A DNA stretch of 64,000 nucleotides from Aquimarina spongiae (GCF_900141785.1 NZ_FQYP01000003.1:248001-312000); one strand, 5' to 3'. Positions 35,104 to 44,526 are shown, numbered from the stretch's first letter. Translations and numbers: made by a program. Notes: generated by a model not told the origin, from the letters alone.

Positions 35104-36183
35104 ATGAAATACCTAAGAATCCTAGTGGCGTATTTGATCATACTTCCTTTACTTTCTTATGGGCAGCAGACATTTGAGTATAAACAACCAAAAATGATTT
35201 CGGATGGATGGGAAACTGAAAATTTTCAAAAACTATATAGCAATACTTCTTACCTTTTTGAAGTATTACGTCAATTAGAACATAATGATCATAAAATTAA
35301 TAGCTTTCTTTTGATAAAAGACGGTAAGCTACTTTTGGAAGAATATTACAATGAACGTACCATTGAGACTCCACAAGATTTACGATCGGTTACCAAAAGT
35401 ATCATTTCAATTTTGATGGGAATTGCTATCGATAAAGGATTCGTAACCTCCATAGACGATCCCGTACAGCAATACTTGCCCAACATTCAACCTACCAAAA
35501 ACCTAAACACTTTAAAAGAACAAATCACCATTCGCCATCTTCTTACCATGTCTTCAGGTTTGGATTGCAACGACTGGGATAAAAAATCAAAAGGCCAGGA
35601 AGACAAAGTCTATAAAAAGAAGGATTGGATTCAATACACACTGGATTTACCCATGATTGAAAAACCTGGAGTAACATCAACATATTGCACAATGGGAGTT
35701 GTTATTGCTGCCCAAATTATTAGTAATGCTTCTAATATGTCTTTGGATCAATTTGCAAAACAGTTTTTGTTTACACCTCTAGGAATAGATAACGTCTTTT
35801 GGAAACACACCTCCAAAAAAGAGGTTATCCATGTAGCAAAGAGAATACAAATGACACCTCGTGACATGGCCAAAATTGGGCTCTTATTATTAAACAACGG
35901 CAAATGGAATAACGTTCAAGTTGTCTCTAAAGATTGGATTGAAAAATCTTTAAATACGCATACCAAAATCAGTAATATAGACTATGGATTTTTGTGGTGG
36001 ACCATCCCATTTGGTCCTAAAACAGGTAAGGTTGCTACAGGAAACGGAGGGCAATATATTATGATTTTCAAAGATCTAAATCTAATTACTGTATTTACCG
36101 GGAGTGCATACAATTCTCAGGAAGATAAATTACCTTTTACGATAATGAACAAGGCAGTAATCCATACGCTTTTAGAAAAATGA
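35104..36183 (+). CDS. Secreted serine hydrolase of the beta-lactamase class C family
   Basis: A protein of 359 residues with a signal peptide (cleavage near residue 20, SYGQ). The catalytic SxxK is at residues 95-98 (SVTK), and the second-motif Tyr is Y194 (STYCTMG, in place of the usual YSN). A GNGGQYI segment near 318 occupies the HxG/KTG position. The RHLLTMSSGLD segment is typical of beta-lactamase-related esterases and peptidases. This is more likely an esterase or D-peptidase than a true beta-lactamase. It is a single gene. Confidence 0.9.
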   Translation: MKYLRILVAYLIILPLLSYGQQTFEYKQPKMISDGWETENFQKLYSNTSYLFEVLRQLEHNDHKINSFLLIKDGKLLLEEYYNERTIETPQDLRSVTKSIISILMGIAIDKGFVTSIDDPVQQYLPNIQPTKNLNTLKEQITIRHLLTMSSGLDCNDWDKKSKGQEDKVYKKKDWIQYTLDLPMIEKPGVTSTYCTMGVVIAAQIISNASNMSLDQFAKQFLFTPLGIDNVFWKHTSKKEVIHVAKRIQMTPRDMAKIGLLLLNNGKWNNVQVVSKDWIEKSLNTHTKISNIDYGFLWWTIPFGPKTGKVATGNGGQYIMIFKDLNLITVFTGSAYNSQEDKLPFTIMNKAVIHTLLEK

Positions 36184-36219
36184 TAGTAAAAAAACTACTA
36201 GAAAATATTAATCAAAAGA

Positions 36220-37257
36220 TTAATGAGAATTTACCGCCGGACATTTACAATTCCAACGTTCTTTCTGTTTTGCGAAGTCATATCCTATAGTAAGCTGATG
36301 AAATCCTCCATTACTTAGAACCACAGAATTAGATTGATAACTGTAGGTATATCCAACCAGCCATTTTTTATAATTTACACCCAAGAACGGAGTTATATAT
36401 TGTAATTGTTGGTTTTCTACTGCTAATCCATCTTGTGAAAATTCTGCGCCATCCAAGCTTCTTCTGTACGAGATTCCTCCCCAAAGTGTGGTTACCTCAC
36501 CCAAATCTTTATATACTTTCATATTAGCATCAATCGTGCTTTCTTGGGTTTGGTCTGTTGCCTGATATAATAATGACGGTTCTAAACTAAACCCGTCTTC
36601 GCCACCTAAATCAAATAAGTATCCTAAAGAAAAGATATACCGACGCTGATTATTAGACTCCCGAATTGGTGCACGAGTGGGGTCTGTTTGGTTAAAAATA
36701 TCTCTTGCTACTGGTAGTAAATTTTTTACTGTAAAATGTGCATACCATTCTAAATAATGATAGGACATTCCCACATCGACATTGTAATAAAAATCTTTTT
36801 GCACCCGATCGAGAATTACAGGATCCGGATCAAAAGGATCATCAAGCCCTCTCAAATCCACATTAGACTGGATAAAACCAGTACTCGCACCAAAAGAAAG
36901 CATATTGAGATCGGTTCTATCTCTCGAAAATAATAGATGATATGCAAAAGTTAAATACGCTCCAGACTGGTTAAATCTTCCGTTTTCATCTTTGTAAACG
37001 ATGGCTCCTAAACCGGTCTTATCTCCTACTCTAAAATTTATATTTGCGGTTTGTAAATTAGGTGCATTATCAACGTCAAACCATTGTGCTCTGGCGGTTA
37101 ACCTAATTTTGTTGGCATTTGCTGCTCCCGCCATGGATGGATGTACCAAATATAGATTATCTGAAAGATAATCTGCAAATACAGGTATCCCTTCTTGCGA
37201 AAAGGCAAATTGGGAAAGCCACATCAGGGCTACTACATAGATCGCTTTTAAGTTCAT
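36220..37257 (-). CDS. PorP/SprF-family type IX secretion outer-membrane protein
   Basis: A protein of 345 residues with a signal peptide (cleavage near residue 20, FAFSQ). The mature part starts with the family's SDNLYLVHPSMAGAANANKIRL motif and continues as a predicted beta-barrel, with GLGAIVYKDENGRFNQSG. In this family SprF proteins help to carry a particular gliding or surface adhesin to the surface. No giant adhesin gene lies beside it here, so its client is encoded elsewhere. It is divergent from the nfu gene by 253 bases. Confidence 0.9.
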   Translation of the reverse strand: MNLKAIYVVALMWLSQFAFSQEGIPVFADYLSDNLYLVHPSMAGAANANKIRLTARAQWFDVDNAPNLQTANINFRVGDKTGLGAIVYKDENGRFNQSGAYLTFAYHLLFSRDRTDLNMLSFGASTGFIQSNVDLRGLDDPFDPDPVILDRVQKDFYYNVDVGMSYHYLEWYAHFTVKNLLPVARDIFNQTDPTRAPIRESNNQRRYIFSLGYLFDLGGEDGFSLEPSLLYQATDQTQESTIDANMKVYKDLGEVTTLWGGISYRRSLDGAEFSQDGLAVENQQLQYITPFLGVNYKKWLVGYTYSYQSNSVVLSNGGFHQLTIGYDFAKQKERWNCKCPAVNSH

Positions 37258-37488
37258 TTAGACACTGTCATTTTATGGGGACAAACAGGTTTTGTGAATT
37301 AAATGTAAACTGTCAAAAACAGTTTATATTGTGGGGCTTCACAATTATTTTTAAAATACATATTCCAAATTCGTACGTTTCCAAAGATATAAATTTTTAC
37401 CAGAACGCCTATTTTAAAGTTGACTACCTCAATTCGTTAAAAAGTGTTAGGGATGTAAATACTATGCGCATATCGTATTGCTTTTTAG

Positions 37489-37496
37489 TAAATTTG
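37489..37496 (+). promoter_or_regulatory. Possible -7 element of the nfu promoter
   Basis: TAAATTTG, 15 bases before the ATG at 37511. No good -33 element is seen at the expected spacing. Confidence 0.45.
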
Positions 37497-37510
37497 CCAA
37501 AAATTAGAGC

Positions 37511-38416
37511 ATGGAAAAGAATTTTGAAATAAAGATAGAAAACACTTCGAACCCAAGTATCATTAAGTTTGAAGCCAATTATTTCCTCACACAACATACG
37601 AGCTACGAATTTGAAAATATAGATCAGGCCAAAAATTCTCCCTTGGCGCAACAATTATTTCATTTACCATTTGTAAAAAGAGTATTTATTGCTCAAAACT
37701 TTGTGGCTATCGATAAATATGAGATTGTGGCTTGGGAAGATGTACAGGAAGAGGTTGCTGAACAAATTAAAAATTACCTAAATAGTGGGCAATCTGTGGT
37801 TACTGCATCTGAAAGTAATAAAAAAGTACCTATTACCATCTATGCAGAAAGTACTCCTAATCCTTCTGTATTGAAATTTGTAGCTAACAAAAAATTGGTT
37901 ACCGCTGGTCACGAGTTTAAGAGTATAGATGACACCAAAGAAGCCCCTCTAGCACAAGAATTATTTCATTTCCCTTTTGTAAAAGAGGTATATGTTGATG
38001 AAAATTATATTTCTATTCAGAAATATGATATGGCTGATTGGAATGATGTTACACAAGAAATTCGAGAGTTTCTAAAGGCATACTTAGAACAGGGTAAAGA
38101 AATTTTAACCGCCAATGCCACGGTATCCCAAAACGAAGTGCAAAAACAAGCTGATCAAAATTTTGACCAATTAGATGACGTTTCCAAAGACATTGTAAAT
38201 ATTATCGAAGAATACATCAAACCTGCCGTTGCAAGTGATGGAGGGAACATTTTATTCGATTCTTACGATCCAGAAAGCAAAATTGTAAAGGTAATCTTGC
38301 AAGGAGCTTGTAGTGGTTGCCCATCTTCTACCTTTACATTGAAAAATGGAATCGAGAACATGCTAAAAGAGATGCTAAAGGACAAAATTGCTCATGTTGA
38401 AGCACTCAATGGGTAG
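37511..38416 (+). CDS. NifU/Nfu-type iron-sulfur cluster scaffold or carrier, with doubled N-domain
   Basis: A protein of 301 residues. Two copies of the Nfu N-terminal domain (about 1-97 and 105-195) share the blocks PLAQQLFHLPFVKRVFI / PLAQELFHFPFVKEVYV and TSNPSIIKF / TPNPSVLKF. The C-terminal NifU domain (about 220-301) has IIEEYIKPAVASDGGNI and the cluster-binding C267-x2-C270 (GACSGCPS). It likely carries iron-sulfur clusters to target enzymes. The doubled N-domain is, as I recall, usual in Flavobacteriaceae. Confidence 0.95.
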   Translation: MEKNFEIKIENTSNPSIIKFEANYFLTQHTSYEFENIDQAKNSPLAQQLFHLPFVKRVFIAQNFVAIDKYEIVAWEDVQEEVAEQIKNYLNSGQSVVTASESNKKVPITIYAESTPNPSVLKFVANKKLVTAGHEFKSIDDTKEAPLAQELFHFPFVKEVYVDENYISIQKYDMADWNDVTQEIREFLKAYLEQGKEILTANATVSQNEVQKQADQNFDQLDDVSKDIVNIIEEYIKPAVASDGGNILFDSYDPESKIVKVILQGACSGCPSSTFTLKNGIENMLKEMLKDKIAHVEALNG

Positions 38417-38544
38417 TTCAACGATAAAGCTGTAATTATATCGAAAAAAGTCTGTAAATATTCATTGCTTTTACTTCAATAAAACTCAAGGATCTCGTAT
38501 CTTAGAAGAACCATTCGTAAAATATTAACTAAAAAACTATTGAA

Positions 38545-38745
38545 ATGGCAATTGTTAAAACTATTGAGGTTATAGCTAGCTCTGAAAAAGGCTGGGACGA
38601 TGCAGCAAAAAACGCAATCAAACAAGCTGGAAAATCAGTAAAAAACATTCGATCTGCTTGGGTAAGTGATCAAAAAGTTATCGTAAAAGATAATGAGATT
38701 GCTGAATATCGAGTAAACTTGAAAATTTCTTTCGAGATCGACTAA
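38545..38745 (+). CDS. Dodecin, flavin-binding protein
   Basis: A protein of 66 residues with the dodecin pattern: MAIVKTIEVIASSEKGWDDA, then AWVSDQKVIVKDNEIAEYRVNLKISFE. The Trp in SAWV is the residue that stacks on flavin. Dodecins form 12-subunit shells that bind flavin. It is closed by a strong terminator at 38763. There is no operon partner. Confidence 0.95.
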   Translation: MAIVKTIEVIASSEKGWDDAAKNAIKQAGKSVKNIRSAWVSDQKVIVKDNEIAEYRVNLKISFEID

Positions 38746-38762
38746 AGAAAACGACTCAGAAT

Positions 38763-38800
38763 AAAAAAGCATCTCAGTTCTCGAATTGAGATGCTTTTTT
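38763..38800 (+). terminator. Terminator after the dodecin gene
   Basis: GCATCTCA (38769-38776) pairs with TGAGATGC (38787-38794) and is followed by six T. Confidence 0.88.
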
Positions 38801-38829
38801 ATATTTTAGACACTAGTAAACGCGTTATT

Positions 38830-40929
38830 ATGAAATATTGGTTCATTGTCATCCTTACGGTCACCTATTCTTGCACAAGTCAAAACAAATCTGCGATGGA
38901 ATACGCATACACAAATGATCTTATCAACGAAACCAGTCCTTACTTATTACAACATGCACATAATCCGGTAAATTGGAAACCATGGGGAGAAGAAGCATTG
39001 GATATCGCCAAAAAAGAAAACAAATTAATGATCATCAGTATAGGATATGCCGCTTGTCACTGGTGCCATGTTATGGAGCATGAAAGTTTTGAGGATCCCG
39101 AAGTAGCAAAATTGATGAATAACAGTTTTGTGAACATCAAAGTAGATAGAGAAGAACGACCCGATGTGGACCAGGTGTACATGAGTGCTGTACAGTTGAT
39201 GACTGGCAGTGGTGGTTGGCCTCTTAACGTAATTACTCTACCTGACGGCAGACCTGTATGGGGAGGTACCTATTTCCCAAAAGGGAATTGGGTGGATGCT
39301 TTGAAACAAATTAATGATTTGTACCAAAAACAACCAGAAAAACTAGTTGAATATGCCGACAAGCTAGAGCAAGGTATCAAAGAAGTAGATATTATTGAGG
39401 TAAACACCGATGAAATAAAGTTTGAGAAAGAGTTTGTCGCTACCGCGGTAAAAGAATGGGGCAAACAATTTGATCATCAAAAGGGAGGTACCAAACGTGT
39501 GCCTAAGTTTATGATGCCTAATAATTATCATTTTTTGTTACGTTATGCCCATCAAACTCAAGATCAAGAGCTGCTGGATTTTGTAAAAAGTACACTCACA
39601 AAAATATCGTTTGGCGGGGTTTATGATCATGTAGGAGGTGGATTCTCGAGATACTCCACAGATGGGAAATGGCATGTGCCACACTTCGAAAAAATGCTAT
39701 ACGACAATGGGCAATTAGTAAGCTTGTATGCAGATGCTTATCTTGCCACCAAAGATCCCTGGTATAAGACTGTAGTATACGAAACACTGGATTTTGTACA
39801 ACGAGAACTCACCAACAAAGAGGGAGCTTTTTATTCTTCTCTGGATGCAGATAGTAAAACAGCTGCCGGAGAATTAGAAGAAGGTGCCTTTTATATTTGG
39901 AATAAAGAAGAGCTTCAAACACTATTAGGAGATGATTACAAGCTTTTTTCTAACTACTACAATGTAAATGCCTACGGTCTTTGGGAGAAAGGAAATTTTG
40001 TTTTGATCAGAAAAGACAATGATTCGGATTTTTGTAAAAACAACGATATTGATATTGAAACCCTGAATAGTAAAATTTCTTCATGGAAAAGCACATTGCT
40101 CGAGTATAGAGAAAAAAGATCGAGACCACGATTAGATGACAAAACACTTACTTCCTGGAATGCTATTATGCTAAAGGGGTATCTGGATGCGTATCGCGTG
40201 TTCGGAGAAAAAGAATTCTTGGATATCGCATTAAAAAATGCAAACTTTATTAAGAAGCAGCAACTCAAAAAAGATAATTCCTTATTTCATAGTTATAAAA
40301 ATGGTAAAAGCACAATCAATGCCTATCTAGAGGATTATGCACTAGTTGTTGATGCCTTCATACAACTTTATCAAAACACATTAGACCATCAATGGCTTGA
40401 TATCTCAAAAGAGCTTACAGACTATGCCATTACTCATTTTTTGGATAAGGAGAAAAACATGTTTTACTTTACTTCTGATGAAGATCCTGAACTCATATCA
40501 CGCTCTATTGAGTATAATGATAATGTAATCCCTTCTTCAAATTCGGTGATGGCTAAAAACCTAAATGTCTTAGCTCATTATTATGATCAAAACGAATATA
40601 CAGATTTGAGCAAACAAATGCTACATAATATAAAACCACAAATGGAAAAATTTGCTTCTGGTTTTTCTAATTGGTTGGACCTAATGCTTAATTTCTCCTA
40701 TAATTTTTATGAAATCGTAGTTGTAGGCGATAATGCCAACGAATTACTACATGATTTTCAGGATACTTATGTTCCTAATAAATTAATTGCTGGTAGTGTT
40801 ATAGACTCTGAACGCTCCCTACTAAAAAACAGATTTGTGGAAGATGAAACTTACTTTTATGTATGTGTCAATAACGCTTGTAAATTTCCTGTAGATACTG
40901 CACAAAAAGCATTGCAACTTTTGGAGTAA
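38830..40929 (+). CDS. DUF255/YyaL-type protein: thioredoxin-like domain plus (alpha/alpha)6 barrel
   Basis: A protein of 699 residues with an N-terminal hydrophobic segment ending in YSC (Cys 15), which suggests export and possibly lipidation. The thioredoxin-like N-domain holds CHWCH (about 76-80) and the family's [17 protein letters not shown] and [12 protein letters not shown] motifs. The rest is an alpha/alpha barrel like N-acylglucosamine epimerases, with [18 protein letters not shown] and [14 protein letters not shown] 38830 is chosen because the ATG at 38791 lies inside the dodecin terminator. The enzymatic role of the family (YyaL, SPATA20) is not settled. Confidence 0.92.
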   Translation: MKYWFIVILTVTYSCTSQNKSAMEYAYTNDLINETSPYLLQHAHNPVNWKPWGEEALDIAKKENKLMIISIGYAACHWCHVMEHESFEDPEVAKLMNNSFVNIKVDREERPDVDQVYMSAVQLMTGSGGWPLNVITLPDGRPVWGGTYFPKGNWVDALKQINDLYQKQPEKLVEYADKLEQGIKEVDIIEVNTDEIKFEKEFVATAVKEWGKQFDHQKGGTKRVPKFMMPNNYHFLLRYAHQTQDQELLDFVKSTLTKISFGGVYDHVGGGFSRYSTDGKWHVPHFEKMLYDNGQLVSLYADAYLATKDPWYKTVVYETLDFVQRELTNKEGAFYSSLDADSKTAAGELEEGAFYIWNKEELQTLLGDDYKLFSNYYNVNAYGLWEKGNFVLIRKDNDSDFCKNNDIDIETLNSKISSWKSTLLEYREKRSRPRLDDKTLTSWNAIMLKGYLDAYRVFGEKEFLDIALKNANFIKKQQLKKDNSLFHSYKNGKSTINAYLEDYALVVDAFIQLYQNTLDHQWLDISKELTDYAITHFLDKEKNMFYFTSDEDPELISRSIEYNDNVIPSSNSVMAKNLNVLAHYYDQNEYTDLSKQMLHNIKPQMEKFASGFSNWLDLMLNFSYNFYEIVVVGDNANELLHDFQDTYVPNKLIAGSVIDSERSLLKNRFVEDETYFYVCVNNACKFPVDTAQKALQLLE

Positions 40930-41241
40930 TACCAGAAGCTAAACATTTGCTTTTCAACATTCTAATTCGATGAAAAACTGTTAATCTTTAAGATATTCAT
41001 TACTTAAAATTGACATAAATCGAGTCTATTACAACGTTTTCGTAGTCAAAATCTTACAAAAATTACGGTTAAACCTTAGTTTTTTTATGTAGAATTTATT
41101 GAAAAAAGCCGTTTTCATTCATAATAATGTAGTGGAACCTCAAAATACATTAACATATTCTCAAAAATTTAGCGGTTATTTAATATAAATTGCATTTAAA
41201 AAGGTATTTGGTTACATTTAATTCACCTAAATCAGTGAATC
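40930..41241. other. Intergenic region upstream of the triplicated secreted family
   Basis: 312 bases, very AT-rich, no coding signal seen. It contains the probable promoter at 41190-41220 and an inverted repeat up to the start codon. No terminator is obvious after the DUF255 gene. Confidence 0.5.
41190..41240 (+). promoter_or_regulatory. Candidate promoter and inverted repeat before the first triplicated gene
   Basis: TTG (41190-41192), 20 bases, then TACATTTA (41213-41220), close to TAnnTTTG. Straight after it ATTCAC (41221-41226) and GTGAAT (41235-41240) form an inverted repeat with an 8-base centre ending two bases before the ATG. The repeat would span the expected transcription start, so it could be an operator, or a hairpin that covers the start codon. 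Confidence 0.4.
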
Positions 41242-41949
41242 ATGAGAATACTACTACTTTTACTTTTCGTACTAATTTCGCCTGCCCTTTTTGCACAATT
41301 GCCTAGAAGTTTAATGACATCTTCTGAGAAGATCACACTCTTTGATGAATATGATGGTACTATGTATATGAAATCCAGATATAAGGAATCTAGTGTTATC
41401 GATGAAAAGTCTGGCACTTATGATACCAAGTTGAAATATAACATATATACGGATGCCCTTGAATTAGTTCAGGGATCAAAATATTATGAGGTGGTTAAAA
41501 GTAAAACTATTCATGCTAGGATAGATGGGGATTATTTTTACTATTGTGAATTTAAAAATCAAAGAGGTCTAATTAGAGATGGGTATTACATCTTGGTAGA
41601 AATGAATGATAAATATAGAATTTACAAGAAACTGAATTTGGACATCAAAGACCCTGAAAAACGAGAACGAGTAAATAGTGGAATAGCTGAACCAGGTGAA
41701 TTAAGAACGAGAGTGACTTACTTTATAGAGGAAGAAGGAACAATTGTTGAACTACCTACCAACAAAAAGGATATGCTGGCCACTTTTAGTGACAAAGAAC
41801 AGGAATTGGGTCAATATCTTAAAAAGGAAAAAATTCGATTAAAAAAAGAAGAAGATCTTATACGATTTGTAGCCCGATATAATGCTCTTAAAAGTTCGGA
41901 AGCCAATCCGTCTCAAAAACTACTAAGTAACATTACTAGAAATAAGTAG
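41242..41949 (+). CDS. Secreted protein of an unnamed family, tandem copy 1 of 3
   Basis: A protein of 235 residues with a signal peptide (cleavage near residue 19, ALFAQ). The mature protein has a beta-rich front part (YDGTMYMKS, TYDTKLKYNIYTDALE, HARIDGDYFYYCEFKNQRG, GYYILVEMNDKYRIYKK) and a charged C-terminal helix (FSDKEQELGQYLKKEKIRL, then KKEEDLIRFVARYNALK). One Cys (YYCEF) is common to all three copies. It is a single transcription unit ending in a strong terminator at 41984. I recognise no named domain; the front half resembles small Bacteroidota periplasmic proteins. Confidence 0.82.
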   Translation: MRILLLLLFVLISPALFAQLPRSLMTSSEKITLFDEYDGTMYMKSRYKESSVIDEKSGTYDTKLKYNIYTDALELVQGSKYYEVVKSKTIHARIDGDYFYYCEFKNQRGLIRDGYYILVEMNDKYRIYKKLNLDIKDPEKRERVNSGIAEPGELRTRVTYFIEEEGTIVELPTNKKDMLATFSDKEQELGQYLKKEKIRLKKEEDLIRFVARYNALKSSEANPSQKLLSNITRNK

Positions 41950-41983
41950 TAATAATCATATTCTCAAAATTATTATAAGAGAC

Positions 41984-42012
41984 ACCTGCTGTTGTTACAG
42001 CAGGTATTTTTT
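41984..42012 (+). terminator. Terminator of triplicated gene 1
   Basis: ACCTGCTGT (41984-41992), TGTT loop, ACAGCAGGT (41997-42005), then ATTTTTTG. A strong, perfect stem. Confidence 0.92.
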
Positions 42013-42282
42013 GTATGTTCCTATAAAATAGCAAATTAATTTCTAAAGCAATTCATTACAGCATTACGATTGGATTAACTATGTATTAACCCAATAAGAG
42101 TATTTTCTTATGGTTATTCCACCTACATATTACTTTGATGAAACGTCACAATTTTATAACTAATTCGTATCCAGTTTTTTGCTTTTCTATTTTGTATTAA
42201 AAACCAAAAAAACTCAATTTTAAAAAAACATTAATTAACGAAAACCAGAAATTCCCTCCTCACTTTCTATCCTGTTTTTAAA

Positions 42283-42290
42283 TATTTTTG
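42283..42290 (+). promoter_or_regulatory. Possible -7 element of triplicated gene 2
   Basis: TATTTTTG fits TAnnTTTG, 40 bases before the ATG at 42331; the -33 side is not clear. Confidence 0.42.
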
Positions 42291-42330
42291 TCATAAACTT
42301 TTTACCTCAAAATAAATACCCCGAAAAGAT

Positions 42331-43029
42331 ATGAGAAAAGTATTACTTTTTTTTACCGTATTAATTGTCACTATAGCCCCCGCTCAAGTACCAGAATCCA
42401 TATTACAATACACTCAAGAATTTCCAATGTATGAAACATATGATGGTTCTATATATCTACAAAACAAGTTTGTAGAGTCTAGCATTATCGATGAGACCTC
42501 TTCCGGAACTTATGACTCTAAGTTACGATACAATATCCACACCGACGCTGTAGAATATAAAGAAGAATCAGAGCTATTTGAGCTAAGCAAAAATCCAAAA
42601 ATTCAAGCAAGAATTGATGAGGACTACTTTTATTATTGTCAATTTAAAACCCAACGAGGTGTAGATAGGGAAGGATATTACATCTTGGTAGAGCTTCATG
42701 ATCAGTACAGAATTTACAAGCGATATGAGGTAAAAATAAAAGACCCTATCAAGATGGATGTGTACAATGGAACTCCTGAACCTGGAAGCATTAGAAAAAA
42801 GGTGAGTTATTTTCTCGAAGAAAATGATATCATTATAGAATTACCTATGGATAAAAAAGAAATTTTAATCACTGCTTTCAGTGACAAATCAGACGAATTA
42901 AAACAATATATCAAGAAAGAAAAGATAAAACTTAAAAAAGAAGAGGATCTGATACGGTTAGTCGCAAAATACAATGCACTAAAGAATCTTAGTTCTTCTC
43001 CATCGAACAGTCTCCTCAGCAAATATTAG
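42331..43029 (+). CDS. Secreted protein of an unnamed family, tandem copy 2 of 3
   Basis: A protein of 232 residues with a signal peptide (cleavage near residue 19, TIAPAQ). It shares the whole plan with its neighbours: YDGSIYLQNKF, TYDSKLRYNIHTDAVE, QARIDEDYFYYCQFKTQRG, GYYILVELHDQYRIYK, YFLEENDIIIELPMDKKE, and a C-terminal KKEKIKLKKEEDLIRLVAK helix. It has one extra Ser-rich piece (DETSSGTYD) compared with copy 1. Its own terminator at 43064 follows. Confidence 0.82.
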   Translation: MRKVLLFFTVLIVTIAPAQVPESILQYTQEFPMYETYDGSIYLQNKFVESSIIDETSSGTYDSKLRYNIHTDAVEYKEESELFELSKNPKIQARIDEDYFYYCQFKTQRGVDREGYYILVELHDQYRIYKRYEVKIKDPIKMDVYNGTPEPGSIRKKVSYFLEENDIIIELPMDKKEILITAFSDKSDELKQYIKKEKIKLKKEEDLIRLVAKYNALKNLSSSPSNSLLSKY

Positions 43030-43063
43030 TTCGTTACTAACCAATTGCTTCACAATAATTTAC

Positions 43064-43090
43064 AAAAGGAACAGAAATCTGTTCCTTTTT
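43064..43090 (+). terminator. Terminator of triplicated gene 2
   Basis: AAAAGGAACAG pairs with CTGTTCCTTTT over an AAAT loop and is followed by more T. A perfect 11-base stem. Confidence 0.92.
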
Positions 43091-43205
43091 GCTTTTAATA
43101 TGACTAAACTCTCCAGATTCAGTCTCATTTATTAAGAAAAAGTTAATATTAATTTGTTTTTTATCGATATTTTTAATACTTTCATCTTAGATAAATGCAG
43201 TCATT

Positions 43206-43910
43206 ATGAGAAAAATACTACAAATACTACTTTTTCTAATTACCCCGGTATTTGCTTTTGCACAATTTTCGCAAGTAATAAATACAAATGAAAAAGTACA
43301 AGAATTAGAAAAGTATGCGGGAAGTGTATATGTAAGCAAAGATTATCAACAAGCTACAGTAATCGATCAAAATTCAAAAACGTACGATGCTCGATTAAAG
43401 TATAATATATATACGGATGCCCTAGAGCACCAAAAAGCAGGAAAACTACACGAGGTTATCAAATCCCCCACAACCTATGCTAGAATCAATGATGAGTACT
43501 ATTACTTCTGTGAATTCAGAAATGAACGTGGCCATAAAAGGTTTGGATATTATATTCTAATCGAAATGAACGATGCCTATAGAGTATATAAGAAATATAG
43601 CCTTAAAATAACAGATCCTAAAGAGTTAGATCCGATGACAGGGAACTCTGTAACTGGAAAAATTAAAAGAATAGCTACTTATTATCTTGAAGAAGGTAAT
43701 GAGATCAAAAAATTACCATTAAATAAGAAAGATATCTTAACTGCATTTTCTGATAAAGAAGAAGAGCTGAAGGATTATATCAAAAAAGAAAAGATTCGTC
43801 TGAAAAAAGAGGAAGATTTAATACGATTAGTTGCTAAATACAATGCACTCAAAAACATTGATTCTAACCAGCAACGAAGTCTTTTAAGTAGTAGGGTTCA
43901 AAATAACTAA
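43206..43910 (+). CDS. Secreted protein of an unnamed family, tandem copy 3 of 3
   Basis: A protein of 234 residues with a signal peptide (cleavage near residue 20, AFAQF). It has the shared blocks YAGSVYVSKDYQ, TYDARLKYNIYTDALE, ARINDEYYYFCEFRNERG, GYYILIEMNDAYRVYKKY and the KKEKIRLKKEEDLIRLVAK helix. It lacks a terminator of its own: its last 47 bases overlap the 3' end of tsaB on the other strand. The C-terminal helix is the most constant part of the family, so it is likely the functional or binding part. Confidence 0.82.
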   Translation: MRKILQILLFLITPVFAFAQFSQVINTNEKVQELEKYAGSVYVSKDYQQATVIDQNSKTYDARLKYNIYTDALEHQKAGKLHEVIKSPTTYARINDEYYYFCEFRNERGHKRFGYYILIEMNDAYRVYKKYSLKITDPKELDPMTGNSVTGKIKRIATYYLEEGNEIKKLPLNKKDILTAFSDKEEELKDYIKKEKIRLKKEEDLIRLVAKYNALKNIDSNQQRSLLSSRVQNN

Positions 43911-44526
43911 CATCCTCAAAACTTCCGGACGAAAATTTGGAATACACCACAGTTGCCATCTCATTTGCAGATGGCAATTTTTTTGAAATAAAAATTGCAT
44001 TAGGGTGTTCACAAATTTTCGAGAATTTCTCTACCCCATTACCAATAAAATGAACTTTTCCTTGTTCTAAATATTCTGAAAAGGATGAGGCATCCAAGAT
44101 CTCTGCATTTGTTTTGCGAACTACTTCATAATCCGAAGAAAATACGGATGCGTATACTTCCATTCTTCGGGCATCTAGCATAGGGATGATAAACTCTCCT
44201 ATTTTGGCTTCCACCTGTTTAGATAAGGATAGCAGGGTGGGAACAGAGATTAAAGGTATATCCAGGGCATAACAAAGACCTTTGGCCGCAGAAACACCTA
44301 TTCTAAGACCTGTATAAGAACCAGGTCCTTTGCTGACAGCTACTGCAGCAATATCTCTCATTGTTATTCCAGCACTGGCTATTACTTCTTTAATAAAAAC
44401 ATGTAAACGTTCTGCATGCGAATAACTATCGTTATAATCCTCTGATAATGCAATAATCCTTTCATGATTTGTTATCGCAACAGAACAGTTAGTTGTAGAA
44501 GTCTCAATACAGAGAAGATATGACAT
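43864..44526 (-). CDS. tsaB: TsaB, tRNA threonylcarbamoyladenosine protein
   Basis: A protein of 220 residues of the ASKHA fold, needed with TsaC, TsaD and TsaE for t6A in tRNA. It starts with LLCIETSTTNCSVAI (nucleotide-binding-like beta strand) and has SKGPGSYTGLRIG (about 66-77), and APLDARRMEVYASV-like segment PMLDARRMEVYASV. It is the last gene after the export operon with a 66-base gap, and its 3' end overlaps triplicated gene 3 by 47 bases. The length is usual. Confidence 0.95.
   Translation of the reverse strand: MSYLLCIETSTTNCSVAITNHERIIALSEDYNDSYSHAERLHVFIKEVIASAGITMRDIAAVAVSKGPGSYTGLRIGVSAAKGLCYALDIPLISVPTLLSLSKQVEAKIGEFIIPMLDARRMEVYASVFSSDYEVVRKTNAEILDASSFSEYLEQGKVHFIGNGVEKFSKICEHPNAIFISKKLPSANEMATVVYSKFSSGSFEDVSYFEPYYLKDFVAG

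Larger units (their letters stand above)
41950..42330. other. Intergenic region between triplicated genes 1 and 2
   Basis: 381 bases. It holds the terminator at 41984-42012, a very AT-rich stretch and a -7-like TATTTTTG at 42283-42290, then CCCC just before the second start. Nothing coding is seen. Confidence 0.55.

Noticed and set aside
38791..38829. Upstream start of the DUF255 protein
   Set aside because: It lies in the dodecin terminator and would put residues before the signal segment.
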